Below are positions 41,797 through 49,331 of a stretch of 64,000 nt of DNA, piece by piece. The DNA is from Bacillota bacterium (GTDB taxonomy: Bacteria; Bacillota; Clostridia; Lachnospirales; Lachnospiraceae): positions 124,001-188,000 of the forward strand of contig JAEWSH010000133.1 of assembly GCA_023398375.1 (NCBI GenBank), given 5' to 3'. The notes under the pieces were generated by a model that was not told where the DNA came from, ran no database searches, and saw only the letters and a program-made list of their open reading frames with translations. The position numbers and the translations under genes were made by a program. How positions within the stretch are numbered: the first letter of the stretch is position 1; every line of letters begins with the position of its first letter.

Positions 41797-44141
41797 ATGC
41801 TTATGAAAAAATGTTTTTTTGCTTATTCTAATACACCTTTTAAAGTGAATGAACCGATATCAGATGCTGTTAGAATAATAAATAAAAGTGGTACTATACA
41901 TATAGATACATGGGAAGCATTGAATATTGATGGTAATATTATAATAGACGAAATACTAGAAAGAATTATGCAAAGTGATATTTTTATATGTGAACTTTCA
42001 AGTTTTAACTTAAATGTTCTATTTGAATTAGGCTATGCTATTGCCAAGAAGAAAAAGATAAAAATATTTCTTAACTTAAGTTTAGCTGATGTTGAAAATA
42101 AGTTTAATAATCTCAATATTTTATCTTCTATAGCTTATACAAATTATATTAATAGTAATAATCTTCAAACTGAAATTTGGAAAATTATAGAAGATGATAC
42201 AGAAGACATCTTATCAAAAACAATAGCAAATAAATCCAGATTTAGCAATTGTCATGAATTGTTTTATATGAAAAATTTGTATGATACCGATGAGTCCATA
42301 ATTTTATCTAGAACGATTGAAGAATTAAAGATAAAACTAATTGTTGATGATCCTAATGAAGTTAGTATTCAACCATTAGAATGGTATTTTCAAATTTTAT
42401 TGAATTGTAATGGAGTAATTACACATCTACTATCTGATCAATATGTTAATGCCAAAATTTATAATCAAAAAGCATCTTTTATTGCTGGAATTGCATATGG
42501 ACTTGATATTCCTCTTCTCATGGTTGTAGGCGCTCCCTTTACAGTACCAATGGATTATAGAAATATTATTAAAATATATAATCGAAAAAATGACTGTATA
42601 GAATTTGTAAATAATTGGTTTGAAAAATATAAAGATTCAATAAAAGCAGATAATAAATCAACTCAATATACCCAGCAAGAATTAAAGGCATTTTCAGACC
42701 TACACAGTATTGATTTAGGAGAAAGTCTAGCAGAAAATGAGCAAGAAAAAATTTTAAATTATTTTGTTAAAACAAGTAGCTATAATGATGCTTTAAATAG
42801 AAATCTATCAATATTCATTGGAAGGAAAGGTACTGGAAAAACAGCTAACCTTGTTAATCTTGCAGAAGAGTTCAAAAATAAAAAAACCACGTTTGTGTTA
42901 TAAAACCTGTTGGTTATGAAATTGCAGGTGTTATAGAAATTTTAAAAAGCTTAACTAATGCTGAAAGAGGTTATTTAGTTGAGAGTATTTGGAAATATCT
43001 TATTTATACAGAGTTATTAAAAAGTATATATTTAATAATAATTGAATATCCACTATATATAGATTTATTGTCGTCTGAAAAGGATATATTAAATTTTGTT
43101 GAAAAAAATAAAGAAATTATTATGCCCGAGTTTTCAGTAAGATTAGATACAATAGTAAAAAAATTTTCAGATATTAAAATGAATTCTGTTGATGGTATGC
43201 AAGATTATCACTTAAAAGTAAGCGAATTAATACATAATAATATAATTAGTAATCTACGTGTTATAATAGGTGATTATTGTGTCCAAAAAGAAAAGGTAGT
43301 AATTTTAGTTGATAATCTTGATAAAGCATGGCAGAATGGTGCTGATATTGAAGTACTTAGTAATTTCCTTTTTGGACTACTTGATGTTGGGACTGCAATA
43401 ATTAAAGACTTTTCAAGAGAAAATAATTGGAAAAAACCAATTAATTTAGCATTAATTATTTTTTTAAGAGAAGATATTTTTGCCCTTATGGATAATTATG
43501 TTCCAGAAAGAGATAAATTACCTATAGAGAGAATTATTTGGGAAGATAAAGAAATTTTATTACGTGTTATTGAAGAAAGAATTCAAAATGGAGAAAACAT
43601 TGATATATGGGAAAAGTTTTTTTGTAAAAAAGTAAATAATGTTGATGTTAAAGAATTTATTATTGAAAATATATTACCTCGTCCAAGAGATATTATTACT
43701 TTGGTAAAAAATGCACTAGGGAACGCAATAAGCCGTAAACATGCACGTATTGAAGAAAACGATTTAATAAGCGCTCTTGAAATGTATTCAAAATTCGCAT
43801 TAGATACATTGATTACTGAGACAATGGCAGAATATTCACAAATCAGAAATTTTTTGTATGAATTAGCTGGTGAAGGCAGTATTATAACTAAAGAACATAT
43901 TTCAAATGCTATGAATAATGCAGAACTTAATGTAAAAAATTTGGATAATTTCATATCAATGCTATGTAAAATGTCTTTTCTAGGTCTAGAAGTTAAAAAA
44001 GATGATTTTGTATTTTGTTATAATGAAGACAGCTATAGAAGGTATAGCGCAATATCAAAGAAAAATGCACAAAGGAATGGTACCTTGGAAATTAGATATA
44101 AGATTCACAAAGCTTTTCATACAGAGTTACTGATTGAATAA
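41797..44141 (+). pseudogene. TIR/deoxyribosyltransferase-like plus P-loop ATPase gene, frameshifted at an A7 run
   Basis: Two frames, 41797-42903 and the rest to 44141, belong to one gene of 781 residues. Residues 1-130 form a Rossmann-like domain with SDIFICELSSFNLNVLFELG and GYAIA, recalling TIR or nucleoside 2-deoxyribosyltransferase folds; 160-280 look like a second such domain (GVITHLLSDQYVNAKIYNQK, SFIAGIAYGLDIPLLMVVG). Residues about 300-781 are a P-loop ATPase resembling Sll1717-type proteins: Walker A GRKGTGKT (342-349), Walker B VVILVDNLDKAW. The frame breaks after 42880-42886 (AAAAAAA). One extra A gives KKNHVCVIKPVGYE, the expected strand after Walker A. AGGGGG precedes ATG 41797; ATG 41803 is also possible. 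Probably defence-related; function unproven. Confidence 0.82.
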
Positions 44142-44264
44142 ATATATAATATGTAGTGCTTTAAATTCTTATTTGCTGCCGGAACTGTAGTCCAGAATTC
44201 GTTAGCCTAATTATCCATATAATGTAAGGTTATTGTTTCTTGATTTAAACCTAATAAAAATGTA

Positions 44265-44293
44265 AGAGTACAGCAATTGCCGTACTCTTTTTG
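44265..44293 (+). terminator. Terminator of the ATPase cargo gene
   Basis: AGAGTAC (44265-44271) and GTACTCT (44282-44288) enclose the self-complementary GCAATTGC, followed by TTTTTG. The rest of 44142-44350 is AT-rich with no gene seen. Confidence 0.88.
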
Positions 44294-44349
44294 TTGTTTA
44301 AATATTTGTATTTTGCATGGAGAGTTATTAAAATAGCTTATTTATAGAT

Positions 44350-44381
44350 AAAATCCTCTACTCATAGAATAGAGGATTTTA
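44350..44381 (-). terminator. Terminator of the XRE regulator gene (bidirectional)
   Basis: AAAATCCTCTA (44350-44360) and TAGAGGATTTT (44370-44380) form a perfect 11-bp stem; on the minus strand it overlaps the stop codon of the XRE gene. Confidence 0.8.
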
Positions 44382-44612
44382 TTTTTGAAAGGAAAGTAAA
44401 TTCATTGCAGGTATTTCTAATGCATCAGCAATATCTAAAAGTGTTTCTAAGGAAATAGAAGTCGGCATATTGGGAGCTTCAATATTGCTCATGTGGGTGC
44501 GACTAATATTAATCTTTTCGGCTAATTCTATTTGGGTTAATCCCTTAAGTTTTCGATAGTAGGAAATATTTAATCCAATCATTTTGTATTCAGTATTTCT
44601 GCGATGTGTCAT
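44379..44612 (-). CDS. XRE-family HTH regulator
   Basis: A 77-residue single-domain protein: helix-turn-helix YYRKLKGLTQIELAEKINISRTHMSNIE in residues about 21-48, then SISLETLLDIADALEIPAMNLL, the standard Cro/CI-type fold. I start it at the ATG complementing 44610-44612, behind AGAGGTGA on the minus strand; a GTG three codons earlier lies inside that ribosome site. Divergent from the small gene at 44754, with palindromic sites between. It likely represses its own and the divergent promoter, as is usual in integrative elements. Confidence 0.9.
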   Translation of the reverse strand: MTHRRNTEYKMIGLNISYYRKLKGLTQIELAEKINISRTHMSNIEAPNMPTSISLETLLDIADALEIPAMNLLSFQK

Positions 44613-44670
44613 TATAATCACCTCTCTAACAGTTTAGCTATTATTTATCAACAATTAAACAAAACATATA

Positions 44671-44700
44671 ATTGCATATGCAAATACATATATTGCAAAT
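44671..44700. promoter_or_regulatory. Candidate XRE operator
   Basis: TTGCATATGCAA (44672-44683) is a perfect 12-bp palindrome; ATTGCAAAT (44692-44700) and TATTGCAAAGG (44731-44741) repeat its half-site TTGCA. They lie in the 141-bp divergent region between the XRE gene and the small membrane protein gene. Confidence 0.5.
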
Positions 44701-44753
44701 AAAAATAAGAAATGATAGTATGTAGTAAAATATATTGCAAAGGAGAAAGTCAA

Positions 44754-45011
44754 ATGGGGAAAAAGGATAACCATAGTGATGTTAAGTTGGTTCTTACAGA
44801 AACAGATTTAAGACGACAAGTAAAAAGAGAATGTGGAAAAATTAATATAAGGGGGGATTTAGCTAAAAGTATTGCAAAAAAATATGATTCTGATAATAAA
44901 CTGAATAATGCCTCGAATGTGGCTATTATTCTTGGATTAGTCTGGGCGCCTGTACTCATTGCTGGAGTTGCAGGAAAATTGTTAACAACAAATTTGTTCG
45001 TGAGGCACTGA
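44754..45011 (+). CDS. Small element-encoded membrane protein, C-terminus replaced at a deletion scar
   Basis: An 85-residue protein starting at ATG 44754 behind AAAGGAGAAAG, an excellent ribosome site. Residues 1-45 are polar (ETDLRRQVKRECGKINIRGD), residues about 56-74 one hydrophobic segment (VAIILGLVWAPVLIAGVAG). The last residues (about 77-85, TTNLFVRH) are read out of frame through the start of the integrase remnant, so the original 3' end has been lost by deletion. Not recognised as a known family; role unknown. Confidence 0.65.
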   Translation: MGKKDNHSDVKLVLTETDLRRQVKRECGKINIRGDLAKSIAKKYDSDNKLNNASNVAIILGLVWAPVLIAGVAGKLLTTNLFVRH

Positions 45012-45625
45012 TAAAAGTAAACGGAACAGGAAAATATAAGTACGATGCAGGTCTGTATGGGTTACTATTATTATATACGGGAATGCGTTGCGGAGAAATG
45101 CTGGCTTTGCATTGGAAAGACTTGGATTGGAAAAAGAATTTGCTTACTATTGAAAAGAGTAGAACAGTAGCAAAAAATCGCTCGGAAAAGGAAGATAAGA
45201 AAAAATATATCCATGTGGTAGGCACTACGAAAAATGAAAAAGCGAGAACAATAGAACTGCATCCGGAGGCTATCAATGTTTTAAAATTGTTAAAAGAACG
45301 TGAAAATCCAGAATTAGACGATTTGATTGTAAAAACCAAAACAGGACGAGCTAACACAGCAACGAATCTGGAGCATCGTATGCATACAATTTTTAAAAAT
45401 GCAGGGTTAGATGATTCAATCAGTGGTTTACATATTTTTCGAAGAACCTTTGCGACCAACATGTATGCTGACGGAGCAAGAATAGAAGAGATAGCGGCTT
45501 ACATTGGTGATTTGGTTTCTACAACGGAACGATATTATGTTGCGATACGTAAAAAATTAAAAGGGGAAAATGGGGTGAAACAAATAGTGTCACTTCCAGA
45601 AAAAAGAAAAGTAGTGGATGGATAA
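44981..45625 (+). pseudogene. Tyrosine integrase remnant (catalytic domain only)
   Basis: The frame covers VNNKFVREALIKVNG through the catalytic core: Arg I in LLYTGMRCGEMLALHWKD, beta-hairpin Lys in TTKNEKARTIEL, HxxR box GLHIFRRTFATNM and the tyrosine in STTERYYVAIRKK. The usual LGH motif reads YIGD, so the last His is changed. The N-terminal arm-binding and core-binding domains are missing and no start codon or ribosome site fits, so the enzyme is dead or nearly so. It presumably catalysed insertion of the element at tRNA-Gln, as integrases of this family do. The left limit is approximate. Confidence 0.88.
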
Positions 45626-45690
45626 AGTAAATAAAATGTGATATGATACAATTATAAACATAAGCAATGGATTTATAAAGAGGTGATAGT

Positions 45691-45852
45691 ATGGCGTCAT
45701 TAATAACAGAAAAAGAAAAATACGACAAGCAGGAAGAAAAATTATTCATTGAACTGGATAAAGGAATTGATGATATGGAACAAGGAAATATTATGCCTCA
45801 TGAAGAAGCTATGAAACTTATTCGGGAGAAGATTAATTCATATGCAATATAA
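45691..45852 (+). CDS. Small antitoxin of a RelE/ParE-type pair
   Basis: A 53-residue acidic protein (MASLITEKEKYDKQEEKLF, IDDMEQGNIMPHEEAMKLIR) with AGAGGTGAT before ATG 45691; too short for automatic detection. It overlaps the downstream toxin gene by 11 bp, the classical antitoxin-first arrangement. The form, a short charged helix protein with MPHEEAMKLIREKI at its end, fits antitoxins of ParE/RelE toxins that wrap the toxin. No separate DNA-binding domain is evident, so autoregulation is uncertain. Confidence 0.75.
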   Translation: MASLITEKEKYDKQEEKLFIELDKGIDDMEQGNIMPHEEAMKLIREKINSYAI

Positions 45853-46174
45853 GTTATACGAAACAAATGAAGCGGTGGAAGATGTAACAAAACTGGCTGT
45901 CTATATGATTGATAAATTTAAAAATCGAAAGGCAGCCGGTGATTTTATGAATGCGTATGATAAGCAGGTGGATGATTTAAAATACTTTCCTTTTGGATAT
46001 AGAGGAATCAGTTTGGAATATCGTGGTTATGAAATACGCTTAAAGCCGTTTGGTACATATAATATATTTTTCATTATCGATATTGAAAATAAAAGTATTG
46101 TAGTGTTGAGAATTTTAAAGGATCTTCAAAATTGGAAAACAATCTTGGAGAATCAGAGAGAATATCATTGGTAA
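45842..46174 (+). CDS. RelE/ParE-family toxin
   Basis: A 110-residue protein with the RelE/ParE fold pattern: an N-terminal helical pair (EAVEDVTKLAVYMIDKFKNRKAAGDF) and a beta-sheet with FGYRGISLEYRGYEIRLKPF and YNIFFIIDIENKSIVVLRIL, the last strand being characteristic. RelE members cleave mRNA on the ribosome while ParE members poison gyrase; which applies is not clear. It is the last gene of the integrated element, 90 bp before attR, and would select for retention of the element. Confidence 0.88.
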   Translation: MQYKLYETNEAVEDVTKLAVYMIDKFKNRKAAGDFMNAYDKQVDDLKYFPFGYRGISLEYRGYEIRLKPFGTYNIFFIIDIENKSIVVLRILKDLQNWKTILENQREYHW

Positions 46175-46193
46175 AATGAACAAATTGAGTGTG

Positions 46194-46215
46194 ATAGGTC
46201 AATTCATAGGTCAAT
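46194..46215 (+). repeat. Candidate integrase arm-type sites, right
   Basis: Same tandem TAGGTCAATTC-type block as at 41685-41706, same orientation, one difference in 22 bp. It is 49 bp from attR. Confidence 0.6.
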
Positions 46216-46264
46216 TTGTTTTTGAACATGAGAAAAAAGGCTGGATTTGCAGGGAAAAGCGAAT

Positions 46265-46319
46265 GTAAGGCAACGGACTCTGACTCCGTCATCTCCAGGT
46301 TCGAATCCTGGTAGCCCAG
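46265..46319 (+). repeat. attR: 55-bp direct repeat of the tRNA-Gln 3' part
   Basis: Perfect copy of 41477-41531. It lacks the tRNA 5' half, so it is not a functional tRNA; it marks the right end of the element next to the native tRNA terminator. Confidence 0.95.
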
Positions 46320-46324
46320 CTGCA

Positions 46325-46355
46325 AAGGCTCTCGGTTTTACCGAGAGCCTTTTTA
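46325..46355 (+). terminator. Presumed native terminator of tRNA-Gln
   Basis: AAGGCTCTCGG (46325-46335), 5-nt loop, CCGAGAGCCTT (46341-46351), TTT. It sits 5 bp after the att repeat, where the tRNA's own terminator would be before insertion. Confidence 0.92.
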
Positions 46356-46378
46356 CGCTATACATAAGGAGGCAATGT

Positions 46379-47080
46379 ATGTACAGTTTTGACAGTAGAG
46401 TTCGATATAGTGAAGTAGACAGCAATGGGCAAATGAGTTTACAGTCCATACTGGATTATTTTCAGGATTGCAGTACGTTTCATTCAGAAGACATTGGTCT
46501 TGGGATTGCATTTCTGGCCGAACGCAATCTGGTTTGGGTGCTATCGGCCTGGCAGATCATAGTGGAAAGATATCCCCGGATTGGAGAAAAAATCAAGATC
46601 GCAACGTTTCCATATGATTTTAAAGGTTTCACAGGTAATCGTAACTTTTATATGGAAGACTCGGATGGAATGAAAATCTCCTATGCAAATTCGATATGGA
46701 CACTGATGGATATAAAAGCGGGAAAACCGGCAAGATTATTGCATGAAATGATAGAAGGGTATGTATTGGAAGAGCGGTTGGAAATGAATTATGCGCCCAG
46801 AAAGATTCCTGTGTCTGACCAGTATATAGAAAAAGATCCGGTTATGATACGAGAGCATCATTTAGATACGAATAATCATGTAAATAATGGGCAATATCTT
46901 AGAATAGCAATGGATTATGTAGAAAAAGGAATGCAGATCAGACAAATGCGTGCTGAATATAAGAAATCTGCATTGCTTGGAGACATATTAATACCTCAGG
47001 TCGCAAAAGAAGAAGATAAGTATACAATTTCTTTATGTGGGAAAGAAAAAGAAGTTTATACAATAGTGGAATTAAGTTAA
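46379..47080 (+). CDS. Acyl-ACP thioesterase
   Basis: A 233-residue double hot-dog thioesterase. RYSEVDSNGQMSLQSILDYFQDCSTFHSE, ERNLVWVLSAWQIIVERYP, and in the second domain REHHLDTNNHVNNGQYLRIA with the catalytic Asn/His motif (DTNNHVNN). The family releases fatty acids from acyl carrier protein, setting chain length. ATG 46379 is 6 bp after AAGGAGG; the frame is open further upstream but that part reads through the att site and terminator. It stands next to the element by chance of insertion and belongs to the chromosome. Confidence 0.93.
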   Translation: MYSFDSRVRYSEVDSNGQMSLQSILDYFQDCSTFHSEDIGLGIAFLAERNLVWVLSAWQIIVERYPRIGEKIKIATFPYDFKGFTGNRNFYMEDSDGMKISYANSIWTLMDIKAGKPARLLHEMIEGYVLEERLEMNYAPRKIPVSDQYIEKDPVMIREHHLDTNNHVNNGQYLRIAMDYVEKGMQIRQMRAEYKKSALLGDILIPQVAKEEDKYTISLCGKEKEVYTIVELS

Positions 47081-47155
47081 GACTTGTTGTATAATGCATA
47101 ATAATAGTAATGTAACTATGAGGGGTTAATAAAGGTCGAAGACGATGAGGACTAT

Positions 47156-47995
47156 ATGATACAATTAGGAATAATTCAAGAACTAATTATAATAAAACAA
47201 GTAGAGTTTGGGGTATACTTATCAGATAAAGATAATAAGGATATCATGGAAAGTGTGCTGCTACCCAAAAAACAGGTTCCGGAAAGCGCAAAGATAGGAG
47301 ATGCGATTTCTGTTTTTGTATACAAAGATTCCAAAGACCGATTGATTGCTACAATAAATACACCAAAGATCACACTTGGTCAGATTGCAGAACTGAGAGT
47401 GATTGAAGTAGGAAAAATAGGTGCATTTCTTGATTGGGGATTAGAAAAAGATTTACTGTTACCGTTCAAAGAGCAGACGAAAAAAATATCTGCTAATGAT
47501 TTGTGCCTGGTAGCATTATATATTGACAAGAGCAGCAGACTCTGTGCTACAATGAATGTGTATCAATATTTAGAAACAGAGAGCCCATATAAGAAAGATG
47601 ATCAGGTTCAGGGACGCGTATATGAGATAAGTTCGGAATTCGGCGCTTTTGTAGCGGTTGATTATAAGTATTCAGGATTAATACCGGTAAAAGAATTATA
47701 TGGTAGTGTATTGATTGGCGATGATGTTACGGCCAGGGTCACGAATGTAAAAGAAGACGGTAAGCTGGATTTAAGCATTCGGGAAAAGGCGTATCTTCAA
47801 ATCGCAAAAGATGCCGAAAAGGTATTACAGGTCATCGATAGTTTTGACGGAGTACTACCATTTACGGATAAAGCCATTCCGGAAGTAATCAAACGTGAGA
47901 TGCAGATGAGCAAGAATGAATTTAAGCGGGCTGTGGGGCATTTGCTGAAAATGGGTCGTATTCAGATTAATGAAAAAAGTATAACAAAAAAATAG
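47156..47995 (+). CDS. CvfB-like S1-domain RNA-binding protein
   Basis: A 279-residue protein with several S1-like beta-barrels (first two around VEFGVYLSDKD and VIEVGKIGAFLDWGLEKDLLLPFKEQ, third around VYEISSEFGAFVAVDYKYSGLIP) and a C-terminal winged helix (SKNEFKRAVGHLLKMGRIQI). This is the layout of CvfB/YitL, which binds RNA and affects virulence gene expression in Staphylococcus. A TATAAT (47090-47095) upstream suggests a promoter without a good -35. The conserved MIQLG start supports 47156. Confidence 0.88.
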   Translation: MIQLGIIQELIIIKQVEFGVYLSDKDNKDIMESVLLPKKQVPESAKIGDAISVFVYKDSKDRLIATINTPKITLGQIAELRVIEVGKIGAFLDWGLEKDLLLPFKEQTKKISANDLCLVALYIDKSSRLCATMNVYQYLETESPYKKDDQVQGRVYEISSEFGAFVAVDYKYSGLIPVKELYGSVLIGDDVTARVTNVKEDGKLDLSIREKAYLQIAKDAEKVLQVIDSFDGVLPFTDKAIPEVIKREMQMSKNEFKRAVGHLLKMGRIQINEKSITKK

Positions 47996-48017
47996 TATAG
48001 CAAAAGGAGAGAACAAA

Positions 48018-48251
48018 ATGAAAGTAAAAAACATTACAAACATTGAAAAATTTTTTAGCGTTGTAGACGGATGCAAAGGAAAAGTTGAATTGGTTACAGG
48101 AGAAGGGGACAGATTGAATCTGAAGTCTAAGTTATCGCAGTATGTATCATTGGCAAATATTTTTTCGGATGGAACAATTGATGAATTAGAAATCATTGCT
48201 TATGAACCAGAAGATATCACAAAAATCGTAGACTTTATGATGAATGACTAA
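48018..48251 (+). CDS. Small HPr-like conserved protein
   Basis: A 77-residue protein with AAAGGAG before ATG 48018. The arrangement VELVTGEGDRLNLKSKLSQYVSLANIFS followed by LEIIAYEPEDITKIVDFM resembles the HPr fold (NLKS-helix region), but both the HPr histidine motif and a clear Ser46 context are missing. It is a second divergent HPr-like protein in this window besides the one at 31189. Function unknown; fold assignment tentative. Confidence 0.7.
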   Translation: MKVKNITNIEKFFSVVDGCKGKVELVTGEGDRLNLKSKLSQYVSLANIFSDGTIDELEIIAYEPEDITKIVDFMMND

Positions 48252-48281
48252 TTTAATTAGTCAATACATATAGGAATTGAT

Positions 48282-48310
48282 GCGGATTGCCGGCTACGCT
48301 GGCAATCCGT
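48282..48310. other. Strong GC hairpin between small gene and CPBP gene
   Basis: GCGGATTGCC (48282-48291) pairs with GGCAATCCGT (48301-48310) around a 9-nt loop. No T-tract follows, so it is not a classical terminator; it could protect the upstream mRNA end or be a repeat. Confidence 0.6.
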
Positions 48311-48334
48311 AACTTATCTAAAGAGGGACGGATA

Positions 48335-49246
48335 ATGAATAGTAAAAAAGTTAACTGGATGTTTTTAACTACAATTTTAACAGAGTTTATGATTCTGCTT
48401 TTAATTGGTATATTTTACCGGTTTCTATCAATTGGAATTGTTGGTAATCTGATAATAAGTGAACTTATCTTAACGGTTCCGGCATTGGTATTTGTAATAG
48501 CAACAAGGACAAAATGGCGTGACGTACTGGTATTTAAACCAATAAAGGTATCAACTGTTTTAATGATTATTCTGTTTACATATTTAACGATGCCCCTTGT
48601 AACAACAATAAATGCATTTACGATGCTCTTTTCCGACAATGTCGTAGCTGAAATGAGTGCGGATATTCTGAATATGCCTTTTCTTATAATGCTTGTTTTG
48701 ATGGGAATATTTGGGCCTGTATGTGAAGAAGTAGTATTCAGAGGTATTGTTCATTCGGGTTACAGAAAATCTGGAACGGCTTTGCAGGCCATGTTTTTTT
48801 CTGCTTTCTTATTTGGATTTATGCACATGAATTTTAATCAGTCCATCTATGCTTTTGTGATTGGATTCCTGTTGGTGCTGTTAAAAGAAGCAACCGGAAG
48901 TATGTGGGGATCGGTTGTTTATCATGTTGTATTCAATTCTAATACCGTAATCATGCTATATGCATCAGAAAAGTGGTTAAAAGATTTTACAGATAATGCA
49001 ACAGAAGTACTTGATACGAATACATTGATTATTACCATCAGTATAAGTATGGTAGTGGCGGCAATTACAATTGCGATAGCGGGATGTTGTCTGGTTTGGA
49101 TTGCTAATAACGAAAATCGAAAAGAATATTTAGCTGGCATTTGGAATAATCGTAAGATTGGCCGGGGCAGGATGATAACAATACCATTGGTCATAAGCGT
49201 CATACTGTGCCTTGCATATATGATTCTACAATTATTTTTACAATAG
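48335..49246 (+). CDS. CPBP family intramembrane metalloprotease (CAAX/Abi)
   Basis: A 303-residue membrane protein with about eight segments. The three CPBP motifs are EEVVFRG (motif 1), FGFMHMNF (motif 2) and VVYHVVFN (motif 3), providing the Glu/His metal site. The family includes CAAX proteases and bacteriocin-immunity proteins; the target is unknown. I start at ATG 48335 behind AAGAGGGA; a longer frame from 48287 covers the hairpin. The C-terminus is a cytosolic basic loop plus a final membrane helix. Confidence 0.9.
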   Translation: MNSKKVNWMFLTTILTEFMILLLIGIFYRFLSIGIVGNLIISELILTVPALVFVIATRTKWRDVLVFKPIKVSTVLMIILFTYLTMPLVTTINAFTMLFSDNVVAEMSADILNMPFLIMLVLMGIFGPVCEEVVFRGIVHSGYRKSGTALQAMFFSAFLFGFMHMNFNQSIYAFVIGFLLVLLKEATGSMWGSVVYHVVFNSNTVIMLYASEKWLKDFTDNATEVLDTNTLIITISISMVVAAITIAIAGCCLVWIANNENRKEYLAGIWNNRKIGRGRMITIPLVISVILCLAYMILQLFLQ

Positions 49247-49278
49247 CAGACTTATGTGTGATCCGGGTATTGGTTTTA

Positions 49279-49307
49279 TTGAATTCTGACAATGAGTTTG
49301 CTATAAT
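49279..49307 (+). promoter_or_regulatory. Promoter of the TagA-like gene
   Basis: TTGAAT (49279-49284), 17 bp, TATAAT (49302-49307), 24 bp before the start codon. Confidence 0.75.
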
Positions 49308-49331
49308 AGCAGTATTTAAGAAGGTGGTCAT

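Larger units (their letters stand above)
41532..46319 (+). mobile_element. 4.8-kb degenerate integrative element in tRNA-Gln
   Basis: The 55-bp tRNA duplication bounds the element. Inside are a replacement terminator for the tRNA, candidate arm sites near both ends, a frame-broken ATPase cargo gene, a divergent XRE regulator, a small membrane protein gene cut short, a tyrosine integrase lacking its N-terminal domains, and a toxin-antitoxin pair. The cargo is far more AT-rich than the chromosomal genes on either side. No relaxase, replication or capsid genes remain, so it is not self-mobile. Confidence 0.9.

Noticed and set aside
42874..42890. Programmed -1 ribosomal frameshift at a slippery heptamer
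   Set aside because: The codons AAT AAA AAA ACC do not form a good X XXY YYZ site for tandem slippage; an indel or transcriptional slippage in the A7 run explains it better.
41797..42903. Calling 41797-42903 and 43068-44141 two separate genes
   Set aside because: The second frame is open back to the A7 tract and continues the ATPase strand after Walker A; no start codon with ribosome site precedes 43068.
46247..46378. N-terminal extension of the acyl-ACP thioesterase through the att repeat
   Set aside because: The frame is open only by accident across attR and the tRNA terminator; AAGGAGG before ATG 46379 marks the real start.
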